Part shown: piece after piece, positions 1 to 9,526 of the stretch | Layout of the letters: each line of letters begins with the position of its first letter | Position numbering within the stretch: position 1 is the stretch's first letter | Source: Pirellula sp. | GTDB lineage: Bacteria; Planctomycetota; Planctomycetia; Pirellulales; Pirellulaceae | Reading direction: 5' to 3' | Assembly: GCA_021300155.1 (NCBI GenBank) | Contig: JAJTID010000015.1 | Location: 58,470 to 122,469, forward strand | Length of the DNA stretch: 64,000 nucleotides | Program-made: the position numbers and the translations under genes | Notes under the pieces: generated by a model | The model's input: the letters and a program-made list of their open reading frames with translations, nothing else | What the model was told of the DNA's origin: nothing | Database searches by the model: none

Positions 1-389
1 CCATGGCCAGTATGCAATATCTTTCCGAGTCCCTCGGCGCGATAACCATGCGACTTCAAATATTGTCCCAGCGTCACCGCATTCGGTGCAGCATTTCGGA
101 AGTGTGTTGGCAGATCGTAGATGCCGATCGTTTGCGGTCGAAGACTCGTCATCAGCGAGTTTCGCGAGGGTGAACATACCGCTTGATTGCAAAACGCTCT
201 TTCGAAGAACACACCACGCGCCGCCAACTTATCAATATTCGGCGTCTTGGCTAGCGTGTCGCCAAAGCAACCGATCGCCGGTTTTAAATCATCCACACAA
301 ATGAGCAACACGTTGGGATGACTAGCCGAACAAACGGAAGTCGTTTGCAGAACGTACAGAAGTACAACAAGGGAGAGTAATTGCTTCAC
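1..389 (-). CDS. Sulfatase, N-terminal part (cut by window edge)
   Basis: The reverse strand opens with a hydrophobic leader (KQLLSLVVLLYVLQ) followed by NVLLICVDDLKPAIGCFGD, the metal-binding Asp pair typical of the alkaline-phosphatase/sulfatase fold. About 70 residues in, CSPSR matches the C-x-P-S-R signature in which the Cys becomes formylglycine. The wording around it (TPNIDKLAARGVFFERAF) resembles iduronate-2-sulfatase-like enzymes, which planctomycetes encode in large numbers and export to attack sulfated polysaccharides. The start is uncertain: I used the GTG at 389, but TTG codons lie 10-15 bases upstream and an AGGAG lies further up. The C-terminal part is outside the window. The exact substrate cannot be read. 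Confidence 0.88.
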   Translation of the reverse strand, partial: MKQLLSLVVLLYVLQTTSVCSASHPNVLLICVDDLKPAIGCFGDTLAKTPNIDKLAARGVFFERAFCNQAVCSPSRNSLMTSLRPQTIGIYDLPTHFRNAAPNAVTLGQYLKSHGYRAEGLGKILHTGH

Positions 390-585
390 GAAAAATCCCA
401 ACAAATGAGAGGCAAGAATGATCCGAGTCTCCTATTGTATCCGGAGCAAACCTACACAGATCATGCAATCAGAGCAAAATGGAATTGTCAATCACTTTCT
501 AAACGAGTGCGACATTTAATCTGAAGAGAACTGCAAAAAACTTCATTCTGCCACATGGCACACTAAGGCAGCTAGGACTCGCGTC

Positions 586-1617
586 CTAATGCTTCTGCCG
601 CAGGAGGCCTGGCTTTACGTCCAGGCTCAAGTCATCAAGTTCACCAAGATCAATCCGTTCCCATGCTAGTGCTCCCATCACGGCATTGTCCGTACACAGT
701 TCGCGTGGAGCGATCTTTAGTTCAATCCCAGATCGATCGCAGGCGTTTTGTAATTGAACTCGAAAAAGTTGATTGGCTGCAACGCCACCTCCCACACACA
801 ACCGCTTGAGTCCGGTCTGCTTCAACGCTCGAATGCTTTTGCCGACCAAGCAATCGATGACTGCTTGCTGAAAGGAAGCTGCAATATCAGACCGTTCGTC
901 CGAAGAAAGCGTGATCGATCCCCAATCCGCTTTGCCAACCCCGGCGATTCGATAACGGACAGCCGTCTTCAATCCAGAAAAGCTAAAATTCAAAGTTGAA
1001 TGATCATCGAGCATTGGTCGTGGAAACGGGATCGCATCCGACCGACCTGTTTCTGCAAGCTTCGCTAGTTGAGGGCCCCCGGGAAAAGGAAGCCCGAGCA
1101 TGACGGCAACTTTATCGAACGACTCGCCCGCCGCGTCATCGATCGTACCACCCAAATACTCCCAATCGGTGGCTGCATTGCATTGATACAAAGTTGTGTG
1201 ACCACCGCTCACAACAAATCCCACGCACGGAAAGATGCTTTCCCTTGCCCCCATGCCACATGCGTAGATGTGAGCTTGTACATGATTGATACCAACCAAA
1301 GGTTTCTGCCAAGCGACCGCGAGCCCTTTGGCTGCTGCCAGTCCGACCAAAAGCGAGCCGGGCAATCCTGGGTGTGTTGCTACAGCGATGGCTTCCAAGT
1401 CCGAGGGGGCAATCGCGGACTGTTTCATGGCGGTATCGATGACAGGCAGGATTCGCTCCAAATGCGCCCGTGCTGCGATTTCAGGAACCACCCCCGAGAA
1501 CTGTTGGTGCAATTCTTCCTGTGTTGCAATACATTCCCCCAACACTCGGCCATCGCGCGTGATAACCGCCGCCGCAGTCTCGTCGCATGTGGATTCGATC
1601 GCCAGCAAACATCTCAT
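586..1617 (-). CDS. tsaD: tRNA N6-adenosine threonylcarbamoyltransferase TsaD
   Basis: TsaD (Gcp/Kae1 family) transfers the threonylcarbamoyl group to A37 of ANN-decoding tRNAs in the cytoplasm. Visible family marks are LAIESTCDETAAAV at the N terminus, the metal-ligand motif NHVQAHIYA, the SGGHT loop, GGTIDDAAGESFDKVA, the KTAVRY stretch, GGGVAANQ and the C-terminal CTDNAVMGALA with the metal-binding Asp. The ORF track starts at 1665, but family proteins begin at MRCLLAIEST, so I place the start at the ATG at 1617, giving 343 residues, the usual length. It is divergent from the M14 peptidase gene, with about 240 bases between the starts. Confidence 0.96.
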   Translation of the reverse strand: MRCLLAIESTCDETAAAVITRDGRVLGECIATQEELHQQFSGVVPEIAARAHLERILPVIDTAMKQSAIAPSDLEAIAVATHPGLPGSLLVGLAAAKGLAVAWQKPLVGINHVQAHIYACGMGARESIFPCVGFVVSGGHTTLYQCNAATDWEYLGGTIDDAAGESFDKVAVMLGLPFPGGPQLAKLAETGRSDAIPFPRPMLDDHSTLNFSFSGLKTAVRYRIAGVGKADWGSITLSSDERSDIAASFQQAVIDCLVGKSIRALKQTGLKRLCVGGGVAANQLFRVQLQNACDRSGIELKIAPRELCTDNAVMGALAWERIDLGELDDLSLDVKPGLLRQKH

Positions 1618-1859
1618 AGAACTATTATTTCTCTCAAAGCTCGGAACTCTTGCGTTTAGCAACAAATTGTAGAACGATTGTCTCTAATCGTTCTTCAATC
1701 CCAACTTTTAATCTGGACGATGCACTGGGCGTTTCGCAGGATATCTCGATCGACAAAGAATAGCAAGCGAGTCAATCTGTTTCAAAAATCGACTTGATGG
1801 CATGATTCGGATTACAATCGTCCTATCATCTTGTCACATTGTCCTAGGAGCCATTCATC

Positions 1860-4523
1860 TTGCGATCCACGTTGCCGTTTGTGCTTTGCAATCGCGTGTC
1901 ATTCCGCGTTACAGCGTTTGTTTTTTTGTTGCTATCATCGATCCTAGGTGGCAATAATGCGAGCCAACGCTTCGCTTTCGCGGGCGATCCTATGCAAGTG
2001 CTTCCATCCGACGATCGAGCGGAAGGGATTCAAACTCCGGCGGAGTACTTTGGTTTTGAAATAGGGTCACGCCATTTGCGGCACGATCAGGTCTACAGTT
2101 ACTTTCAATATCTATGCGAAGCGAGCGATCGCATGGTCGCGATCCCGTACGGACAATCGCACGGCAAGCGTCCCTTGGCCGCGTTTGCGATTACACATCC
2201 CGAGACGCTGGATCGCCTCAATTCGATTCAAAAGGAGAGAAGAAAGCTGACTTCAGGGATGCTCAAACACGCGCCCGAGGAATCGAAGTTGGTGATATAC
2301 ATCGGATACTGCGTTCATGGTGATGAAGCCAGTGCAATCAATGCTGCTCCTATCGTTGCTTATCATCTTTGTTCATCCAAATCGAATAAGGCTCTTGATT
2401 GGTTAAAGCAGGGCGTCTACTTGGTGGATCCAGCTTTGAATCCAGATGGTGTCGACCGATTTGCCAACTGGGCAAATGAGAATCGTGGCAAGTTTGCATC
2501 TCCGCTGAGTATCTCGCGAGAACACAACCAACCATGGCCAGGCGGAAGGACAAACTACTATTGGTTTGATTTGAATCGCGATTGGCTTCCGCTGGTACAT
2601 CCCGAAAGTCAAGGGAGAGTCAAATTGTTCCATCAATGGAAACCCAACGTCGTTCTCGATTTTCACGAGATGGGTGGCGCATCGACGTTCTTTTTCCAAC
2701 CTGGCATTCCAGCTCGTACCAACCCACAGACACCCAAACGCAACCAAGAACTCACGCGTCTCATGGCATTGGAACATGCGAAAGCAATGGACGAAGCCCA
2801 TGAACTTTACTTTACGGAAGAGCAGTTCGATGATTTCTATATGGGGAAAGGAAGCACTTTTCCCGATCTTCACGGAGCGGTCGGTATCTTGTTCGAGCAA
2901 GGAAGCACGAGAGGGTTGCGATTGATCAATGATGTCAGCAATCGTCACTTCCGAGATACCGTTGCGAATCAAGTCAGGACGACTATCTCGAGCCTCGAAG
3001 GAGCTAACAAACTAAAATCAGAACTCCTTGAGTTTCAACGCGATTTCTACGAACAAGCACTTCAGACGGCGCAGAAAGATGCATTGACCGGATACATTCT
3101 GACTGGAAGCCCTAGTCGAATTCAAGCTGCCAGAGCCCTCTTGAATCGGCATGCGATTCGAACCCACACTCCCACAAAATCGATACGACTGGGAGGAGCG
3201 ACGGTGGCGGTTGGCGAGTCGCTCGTCATCCCCACTGCGCAACCCGAGATTTCTTTTGTCCGCTCGTTGATGGAAACACGAGAAACCTTTGAAGAAAATT
3301 TATTCTACGATGTATCGACTTGGCACTTGCCGAGCGCATTGGATCTAGCGGTCCATCGACACGAAGCGGATTTTCCTGAAGACTGGCTCCTGGATACCGA
3401 AGCAACTTCGAATCCGGGACAACGAGTCGACATCGAGTGCGCAGGATACGCGATCCGCCCAGAAGAGTTATCAGCGCCAAGGCTCATCGCATCGTTAATG
3501 AAGATGGATGTCGATGTGCGAGTCAGCACGCTACCCATAAGAGATACAGAACAAGGAACGCCATGGCCGGCAGGGACATTTCTCGTTCTTCGGCAACCGA
3601 ATGAATCCAAGTGGAAGAAGATTCAGAAGTTGTTCGAACAACATGATGGTCGAGACGGAGTCGTGGTCAAACCGATCTTGTCCAGTATGACCAAATCGGG
3701 ACCGGATCTTGGATCTTCAACGGTGCGGAAGCTTCCGCGTTGCAATCCACTATTGGTTGTAGGGATGGGGACCACTGCAAACGACGCAGGTGCGGTTTGG
3801 CACTTCCTCGATACGCATATGGCTCAATCCGCCACTCTTGTCGACACCGCACAGTTTTCGGATGCCAAGCTAGATGATTTTTCTTGCGTCGTGTTGCCGA
3901 ACGGCACGTACTCTACATGGTCCGAACGGCAGGTGCTGCAATTGAAAGACTATGTCCGCAACGGTGGAACGTTGATTGCCATTGGCAGTGCGATTTCTTG
4001 GCTACAACAAAAGGAGATCATAGCACAATCTTCGAAACGGAGTTCCTCTGGCGATTCCGAGAAGTCGAGCAATGCTGGGGTAACTCGGTTTGCAGACGCG
4101 GCCGATGCAAAGGCATTGGAGACGATTGCAGGCGCTTTCTTTATGACGCGCATCGATTCGACGCATCCGATAGGTTTCGGTTTTCCGGACGAAGACGTTC
4201 CTGTTTTTCGAGACTCTGAGGATCGGTTTGAACTCCCCGCGAATCCTTACCAATTGGTGGCCAAGTATAGTGGAGTGATTTCGGGATATGTGAGTCAATC
4301 AAATCGAAGTCGATTGATATCCTCCGCTGCCGTTTGGGTTCACTCGACCGGCAAAGGACGAGCCATTCTCTTCTCAGACAACCCTGTCTTTCGTGGATAT
4401 GTTCGATCCTCCGAAAGATTTCTGACCAATGCTTTGTTGTTGGGGCCTATTGTCAGTATCCCTGCAGGTTCCAATCCAGGTTCTGCGAACGAAGAATCGG
4501 CGGAGGATGACGAAATCGAATAG
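1860..4523 (+). CDS. Secreted M14-family zinc carboxypeptidase-like protein
   Basis: 887 residues with an N-terminal hydrophobic signal (TAFVFLLLSSILGG). The M14 zinc site is complete by eye: HGDE at residues 153-156 gives His and Glu, FHEMGG near 269 gives the second His, and LFEQGSTRG near 346 supplies the catalytic Glu. NPDGVDRFANW matches the substrate-binding strand. The remaining 500 residues include a stretch (VVLPNGTYSTWSERQVLQL, then YVRNGGTLIAIGS) resembling the glutamine-amidotransferase-like fold often attached to such bacterial M14 proteins. The start is TTG at 1860, chosen because AGGAG sits 9 bases upstream and no better ATG precedes the signal peptide. Probable role: extracytoplasmic peptide breakdown; the substrate is unknown. 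Confidence 0.88.
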   Translation: MRSTLPFVLCNRVSFRVTAFVFLLLSSILGGNNASQRFAFAGDPMQVLPSDDRAEGIQTPAEYFGFEIGSRHLRHDQVYSYFQYLCEASDRMVAIPYGQSHGKRPLAAFAITHPETLDRLNSIQKERRKLTSGMLKHAPEESKLVIYIGYCVHGDEASAINAAPIVAYHLCSSKSNKALDWLKQGVYLVDPALNPDGVDRFANWANENRGKFASPLSISREHNQPWPGGRTNYYWFDLNRDWLPLVHPESQGRVKLFHQWKPNVVLDFHEMGGASTFFFQPGIPARTNPQTPKRNQELTRLMALEHAKAMDEAHELYFTEEQFDDFYMGKGSTFPDLHGAVGILFEQGSTRGLRLINDVSNRHFRDTVANQVRTTISSLEGANKLKSELLEFQRDFYEQALQTAQKDALTGYILTGSPSRIQAARALLNRHAIRTHTPTKSIRLGGATVAVGESLVIPTAQPEISFVRSLMETRETFEENLFYDVSTWHLPSALDLAVHRHEADFPEDWLLDTEATSNPGQRVDIECAGYAIRPEELSAPRLIASLMKMDVDVRVSTLPIRDTEQGTPWPAGTFLVLRQPNESKWKKIQKLFEQHDGRDGVVVKPILSSMTKSGPDLGSSTVRKLPRCNPLLVVGMGTTANDAGAVWHFLDTHMAQSATLVDTAQFSDAKLDDFSCVVLPNGTYSTWSERQVLQLKDYVRNGGTLIAIGSAISWLQQKEIIAQSSKRSSSGDSEKSSNAGVTRFADAADAKALETIAGAFFMTRIDSTHPIGFGFPDEDVPVFRDSEDRFELPANPYQLVAKYSGVISGYVSQSNRSRLISSAAVWVHSTGKGRAILFSDNPVFRGYVRSSERFLTNALLLGPIVSIPAGSNPGSANEESAEDDEIE

Positions 4524-4615
4524 AATTCGTTTTGGCCCGTCGTTGTCTCGGGCTTTGAACACCTTTCTACACGCGAAGTCATGAATTCAACCTTTCGTTG
4601 ATACCTGGATCCAAC

Positions 4616-7600
4616 ATGCATACCACGTCGATGTGTTCATTAATGGAAGTCCCACGTTTCCAATGGCGAATTGTGCTTGTTGCAATAAGTGTCGTTTGTT
4701 TTGCCTTGGAACCGGTTTTGGCTGATCTAGTGCGGCCAGCCCCGGCGCTGGAACAACTGTTGAAGCAGACGCCAATAAACTCGCTGGTAAGCGAGATTCA
4801 ATCGCGTGGCAATCCGCAGAATGGTGCCTTGCTCTTTTACAAATCGGCAGCTGCATGTGCGCGATGCCATATAGGTGTGGATGGCGCACCGGCTGTTGGC
4901 CCCGAGCTTGGTAGTCTTCGAACATCCAGCGATTCAATACCGATCACGGAGGAGTATCTTGTTCAGTCGATGCTTTATCCCTCGAAAGATATTCGGCCGC
5001 CATTTCGTGTCGTCGCGTTTTTGACGGATGACGAGCAGACCATCGTGGGCAGCATCCTTAGAGAGGATAAAGAAAGTGTTGTCGTTCGCCCGATCAACGA
5101 CCTCACGAATTCAATCACTATCGAAACCGCAAAGATTGACGCGAGGAAAGATTCACCCCTTTCGATGATGCCTGATGGGCTCATCTCGTCGATGCGCGAT
5201 CAAGCCGAGTTCTTTGACCTGGCGGCCTATGTTTTCGAGGTGGTGCGTGGAGGTCGTGAGCGTGAAGAAGCATTAAAGCCAACTCCGCAACAGCTTGCGA
5301 TCAAGGAAGATTGGCTCGATCTCGATCATGCAGGAATCATCAAGAGCCTTGGCAAGAAAGACTTTGATTCTGGCAAATCGATTTTTCAAGGTTATTGCGC
5401 AGATTGTCACGGAACGGATGGGAATCGTCCTAGTTTGCCCACCGCCAGATCGTTTGGAACACAACCAATGAAATTCGGAGCCGATCCGTATCGCATGTTT
5501 ATGACATTGACGAAAGGGAACGGCTTGATGGGTAGCATGTCCCATTTGACACCTCATCAACGCTACGAGGTCATTCAGTACATCCGTGAAGCCTTCATGA
5601 AGCCATCCAATCAAGATTTCTTCAAGATCGATAGCAAGTACTTGGCCTCGCTACCGAAGGGAACGAAAGATGGTACCTATGTCGAGCCTGTAAAGAGAGA
5701 CTTTGGAGTTGCACTCGGCTCGCAATTGGATCGAACATTTGAGAGCGTATTGACCGCCAATCTTGAACCGTGGTCGATCGCCTACGATCTTCATTCCATG
5801 AACATCGCTGGTATTTGGAAGGAGGGCTATCTCGACGTACAAAATACTCAGCACGCTTTGCCTCGCGGGGAAGGTACCGTGTCCCCTTCAAGTCCGATGG
5901 AGATTGGTTTTCAGGGTTGGGAGTGGGGCCATGATGGCACACTCAAGTATGATCGGACCGATTTGTTACCCCGAGGTCCGATGCCGGCGAAATGGATGGA
6001 GTACAAAGGATATTATCAGGCTGGCAAGCAATTGGTGATGAGCTATTCGATTGACGGTAGGCCGATCCTAGAGATGCCAACACCTCTTCCGCGTTCTGCT
6101 GGATTGAGGCGTACATTAGAGATCGGCGCTGGAAAAGAATTGGTATTAGCGATCGTGGATTGGGGGGCTGCGACTCCCGCTTCTCTCCAATCGCAGCTAT
6201 CCAATGAAGTTACCAGGACCGCTGTGATGGCAACCGCTTCGATCCCAAGTCCCAACTCGACCGCGAAGAATTTGTTCGCTTTTGTTTCGAGCCAACATGC
6301 AAGATTGCAACTGAAATTCGACGACCAACAACATCTCGTCTTGACGATACCCAAAAGCGAATCGACTTACATCATCGATGTATGCGTTGCGATGGATGTT
6401 GCCAACATGGACGCTGAGGAATCGAATCGTCTGAGCGTTGAGCAAGTGCTTTCCACTGTGGTTCAACCCAGTCGATTTGTGCAAGAGACGCGTACTGTTT
6501 GGCCGGATGTGCTGGAGACAGTGGGTTATCGTGGACTGGAACCCGATGGGTACGCGTTAGATACGCTAACGATTCCAACGAGTAGTGCCTCGAACACTTG
6601 GTTTCGAACGGCTGCATTGGATTTCCTATCCGATGGGCGGATGGTGGTTTCGATGTATGGCGGCGACGTTTGGTTCGTGTCGGGCATTGATGAAAGCTTA
6701 TTGAACTTGAAGTGGAAACGCTTTGCATCGGGGCTTTATGAACCGCTCGGGCTCAAGGTGGTTCAAGATGCGATCTACGTTACATGCAAAGACCGCATCG
6801 TTCGATTGCATGATCGGAACGGAGATGGCGAAGCCGATTTTTACGAGAACTTTAGCGACGATACCGATGTGTCGGTGAACTTCCATGCATTCAACTTCGA
6901 TTTGCAGACGGATCCTGACGGATACTTTTATTACGCCAAAGGTGGGCATGGTGCCGACTACGCGATTCCAGGCTCGATATTGCGAATCTCACCGGATGGA
7001 AAGAACCGTGAAGTGTTTGCAACTGGATTCCGCGTCCCGAATGGTATGGGAGCATTACCGAATGGCATGATGACTTGTAGCGACAATCAAGGGCAATGGA
7101 TGCCTTCGTCCAAGATCAATTTACTTAAACCACGTGGGTATTATGGTTGGTCACCGACGTACGATGGCAAGGGAAAGTGGTCGGCCGATGGAGGCAAGAT
7201 CGATATCAATAAAATAGTGCCACCCACTACATTCGATCCGCCTTTGGTTTGGATTCCGCACGACATTGACAATTCGTCGGGCGGGCAAGTATTTGTGGAT
7301 GATGCGCGTTGGGGGCCTTTGGCTGGGCGATTGTTGCACACGAGCTTTGGCAAGGGATGGTTATCGTATTTGATGATGCAGGAAGTCGAGGGAGTTAACC
7401 AAGCGGCCATCGTACGATTACCATTTGATTTTCGAACGGGCATTATGCGAGGGCGAGTGAATCCAAAGGATGGTCAGTTGTACGTGGTTGGATTGCAAGG
7501 TTGGAATGGCAGCGGTCGCCTCGGATTGCAGGAGAGTGGCATTCAGCGGCTTCGCTATACAGGGAAACCATGGCGAATGGTGACGGATGCACTCGTCGAG

Positions 7601-7930
7601 CACGATTTGTTAAAGCTCCGTTTCAACTTCGCGATCGATCCAAAATCCATCCTTGAACCTAATGCCGTCAAAGCGATTCAGTGGAACTACAAATGGCAAG
7701 CGTCCTACGGATCGGAGCGGTATTCACCGACGACGGGAGCTATTGGAACGGATGTGTTACAAATCGATAGGATTGTTGTGGGCGACGACGGCAAGAGTGT
7801 TACGATCCATTCCAAGGATGTGCGGCCTGTCGATCAGCTTCAGTTGCGCCTACGACTGCGTGGCGAGGATGGGGAGTTGTTTCAAGAGGAAGTGCTTTGG
7901 ACAATTCACAAAGTCCCCACGCGTCGCTAG
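4616..7930 (+). CDS. Two-heme PVC-type membrane-bound dehydrogenase
   Basis: About 1100 residues. After a signal segment (IVLVAISVVCFALEPVLA) comes a cytochrome c module with CARCH near residue 81 and the planctomycete-type continuation YPSKDIRPPF and MPDGLISSM, the layout of the Pirellula/Verrucomicrobium heme-binding domain. A second cytochrome c module follows (GYCADCHG near 260, possible Met ligand in MGSMSHL), then a region resembling DUF6797 (WEWGHDGTLKYDRTDLLPRG). The C-terminal half is a sorbosone-dehydrogenase-like beta propeller (DRNGDGEADFYENF, DPDGYFYYAKGGHG, GFRVPNGMG). Inferred role: periplasmic oxidation of a sugar-like substrate with electrons passed to the hemes. The ORF track starts at TTG 4598; ATG 4616 is equally plausible. 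It lies about 90 bases after the M14 gene. Confidence 0.88.
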   Translation: MHTTSMCSLMEVPRFQWRIVLVAISVVCFALEPVLADLVRPAPALEQLLKQTPINSLVSEIQSRGNPQNGALLFYKSAAACARCHIGVDGAPAVGPELGSLRTSSDSIPITEEYLVQSMLYPSKDIRPPFRVVAFLTDDEQTIVGSILREDKESVVVRPINDLTNSITIETAKIDARKDSPLSMMPDGLISSMRDQAEFFDLAAYVFEVVRGGREREEALKPTPQQLAIKEDWLDLDHAGIIKSLGKKDFDSGKSIFQGYCADCHGTDGNRPSLPTARSFGTQPMKFGADPYRMFMTLTKGNGLMGSMSHLTPHQRYEVIQYIREAFMKPSNQDFFKIDSKYLASLPKGTKDGTYVEPVKRDFGVALGSQLDRTFESVLTANLEPWSIAYDLHSMNIAGIWKEGYLDVQNTQHALPRGEGTVSPSSPMEIGFQGWEWGHDGTLKYDRTDLLPRGPMPAKWMEYKGYYQAGKQLVMSYSIDGRPILEMPTPLPRSAGLRRTLEIGAGKELVLAIVDWGAATPASLQSQLSNEVTRTAVMATASIPSPNSTAKNLFAFVSSQHARLQLKFDDQQHLVLTIPKSESTYIIDVCVAMDVANMDAEESNRLSVEQVLSTVVQPSRFVQETRTVWPDVLETVGYRGLEPDGYALDTLTIPTSSASNTWFRTAALDFLSDGRMVVSMYGGDVWFVSGIDESLLNLKWKRFASGLYEPLGLKVVQDAIYVTCKDRIVRLHDRNGDGEADFYENFSDDTDVSVNFHAFNFDLQTDPDGYFYYAKGGHGADYAIPGSILRISPDGKNREVFATGFRVPNGMGALPNGMMTCSDNQGQWMPSSKINLLKPRGYYGWSPTYDGKGKWSADGGKIDINKIVPPTTFDPPLVWIPHDIDNSSGGQVFVDDARWGPLAGRLLHTSFGKGWLSYLMMQEVEGVNQAAIVRLPFDFRTGIMRGRVNPKDGQLYVVGLQGWNGSGRLGLQESGIQRLRYTGKPWRMVTDALVEHDLLKLRFNFAIDPKSILEPNAVKAIQWNYKWQASYGSERYSPTTGAIGTDVLQIDRIVVGDDGKSVTIHSKDVRPVDQLQLRLRLRGEDGELFQEEVLWTIHKVPTRR

Positions 7931-7983
7931 TTTATCGCTTCCGCAGATATACTGATTCTCTCCTTAATATGAGCCAATAGATC

Positions 7984-9006
7984 ATGTTTCATGATGTTTC
8001 GATTCCCGACCCAACGATTGTTCTCGATCATCTCGAGGCCTTCAGACGTTCGAAAACGATGTTTGCAGCGGTGGATCTCGGAGTCTTCGATACTTTGGGC
8101 GACGGATGCGTAGACGGTGATGCTTTGGCAAACCAGTTAGGTTGCAATGCTGACGCAATGCGAACGCTATTGGAAAGTTGCGTTGCGATCGGATTGATTC
8201 AAAGGTGCGAGAAAGGTTTTCAAAATACGGCTGTAGCCCGAACCTATCTTTGTTCGGACAGTCCTAGGAGGATGACTGGGTACATTCAATACTCCAACGA
8301 TGTCATGTGGAAGATGTGGGGAAATCTCGAAGATGCGATTCGAGACGGATCGCATCGCTGGAAGCAGACGTTTGGGTTTGACGGTCCCATTTTTTCACAC
8401 TTCTTTCGAACGCCCGAAGCGATGGATGAGTTCCTGATGGGAATGCATGGCTTTGGAATGATCACATCTCCTCGCATCGTGGAGTTATTCGATCTTTCCA
8501 AATTCGAAAGATTGTGTGATTTAGGTGGTGCGACAGGTCATTTGACAATTGCCGCTTGTCAACGCTACGAACGTTTGAAAGGGATTGTTTTTGATCTTCC
8601 CCATGCCTTGGGGCTGGCTCGACAAATGGTATCGGAAGCGGGTCTCGACAATCGCATTGATGTGGTGGGAGGCGACTTCTTTATGGATACTTTGCCGACG
8701 GCGGATCTCTATGCCTTGGGCCGTATTGTCCATGACTGGGATGAGCCCAAGATTCAGCAGTTGCTAGCCAAGATCTATGGTGCGTTGCCGGTCGGAGGTG
8801 GACTATTGATCGGCGAGAAAGTGCTTCACGAGGACCGAACTGGGCCACGATGGGCATTGATGCAGAGTTTGAACATGTTGGTGTGCACCGAGGGGAAAGA
8901 ACGATCGGGAGCAGAGTACGAGCGTCTCCTCCGCGAAGCTGGGTTTTCTAAAGTTAGCGTGGCTAGAACCCAAGTCCCGCTAGATGCGGTGATGGCCGTC
9001 AAGTGA
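7984..9006 (+). CDS. SAM-dependent O-methyltransferase (acetylserotonin O-methyltransferase-like)
   Basis: 340 residues. The N-terminal third is a winged-helix dimerisation domain (FAAVDLGVFDTLGDG, LLESCVAIGLI) as in the acetylserotonin/hydroxyindole O-methyltransferase family. The SAM-binding loop LCDLGGATGHL is near residue 177, and RIVHDWDEPKIQQLL carries the His-Asp pair that in this family holds the catalytic base. GGGLLIGEKVLHEDRTGP matches the C-terminal dimer region. Proteins of this type methylate hydroxyls on small aromatic or polyketide-like molecules; no biosynthetic cluster is visible next to it, so the substrate stays open. ATG at 7984 is the natural start, 53 bases after the dehydrogenase stop. 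Confidence 0.88.
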   Translation: MFHDVSIPDPTIVLDHLEAFRRSKTMFAAVDLGVFDTLGDGCVDGDALANQLGCNADAMRTLLESCVAIGLIQRCEKGFQNTAVARTYLCSDSPRRMTGYIQYSNDVMWKMWGNLEDAIRDGSHRWKQTFGFDGPIFSHFFRTPEAMDEFLMGMHGFGMITSPRIVELFDLSKFERLCDLGGATGHLTIAACQRYERLKGIVFDLPHALGLARQMVSEAGLDNRIDVVGGDFFMDTLPTADLYALGRIVHDWDEPKIQQLLAKIYGALPVGGGLLIGEKVLHEDRTGPRWALMQSLNMLVCTEGKERSGAEYERLLREAGFSKVSVARTQVPLDAVMAVK

Positions 9007-9217
9007 GTTCTCTTGAGGATCAGGATTTCGGCAAGGTGGCAGAGTTCTATTGGTCGAGAGGATGAATTTCTTAAAGGTCGATAGCACGGAGGTTTACTCT
9101 TCCTTGAAGCGACTTTTTTTGCGCCTCGTTACCCCAACCGTGCGAAGTGCTGTTTTTCTTCGCAATCTGCCCAATCCTATTGATCGATCCACGCTTACGC
9201 AAACTGTACGTTAGTAA

Positions 9218-9526
9218 AGGTGGCGATGGGGAAGAGAAGAAGGCGTAATTGCTGAAGAATCTCCTGGTCCACCTTTTTTGTCGATTAACGAACTACCACA
9301 CGTTTTGTGCGATGCTTCCAGATTGCTTGCAATGCCGGAAGATAACCTTGCGGCCAAAACAGTTCTTCAAGCAAAACTGATATCCACTGCAATTGAGTTG
9401 ATCAATAGTACGAGAAATCGAGAAGAATTGGGCAGAAATGGTCGTCGGTATGCCGAAGAGAACTTTTCGATTGGAGATATCGCAAATCGAAAAGTCGAGT
9501 TCATTAAGCGTGCCGGTTGTTCATGA
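9218..9526 (+). pseudogene. C-terminal remnant of a glycosyltransferase
   Basis: The frame is open from just after a TAA at 9215-9217; the ORF track shows the part from TTG 9278. The last 50 residues (ELINSTRNREELGRNGRRYA, then EENFS) look like the extreme C terminus of GT4-type glycosyltransferases, where a helix with LGRNGR and YVEENF closes the protein. No catalytic domain is found upstream in any frame between the methyltransferase and this point, so I read it as the tail of a deleted gene. Its TGA overlaps the rfbB ATG (ATGA at 9523-9526), the sign of a former coupled sugar-nucleotide operon. It could still be a short real gene. Confidence 0.5.
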
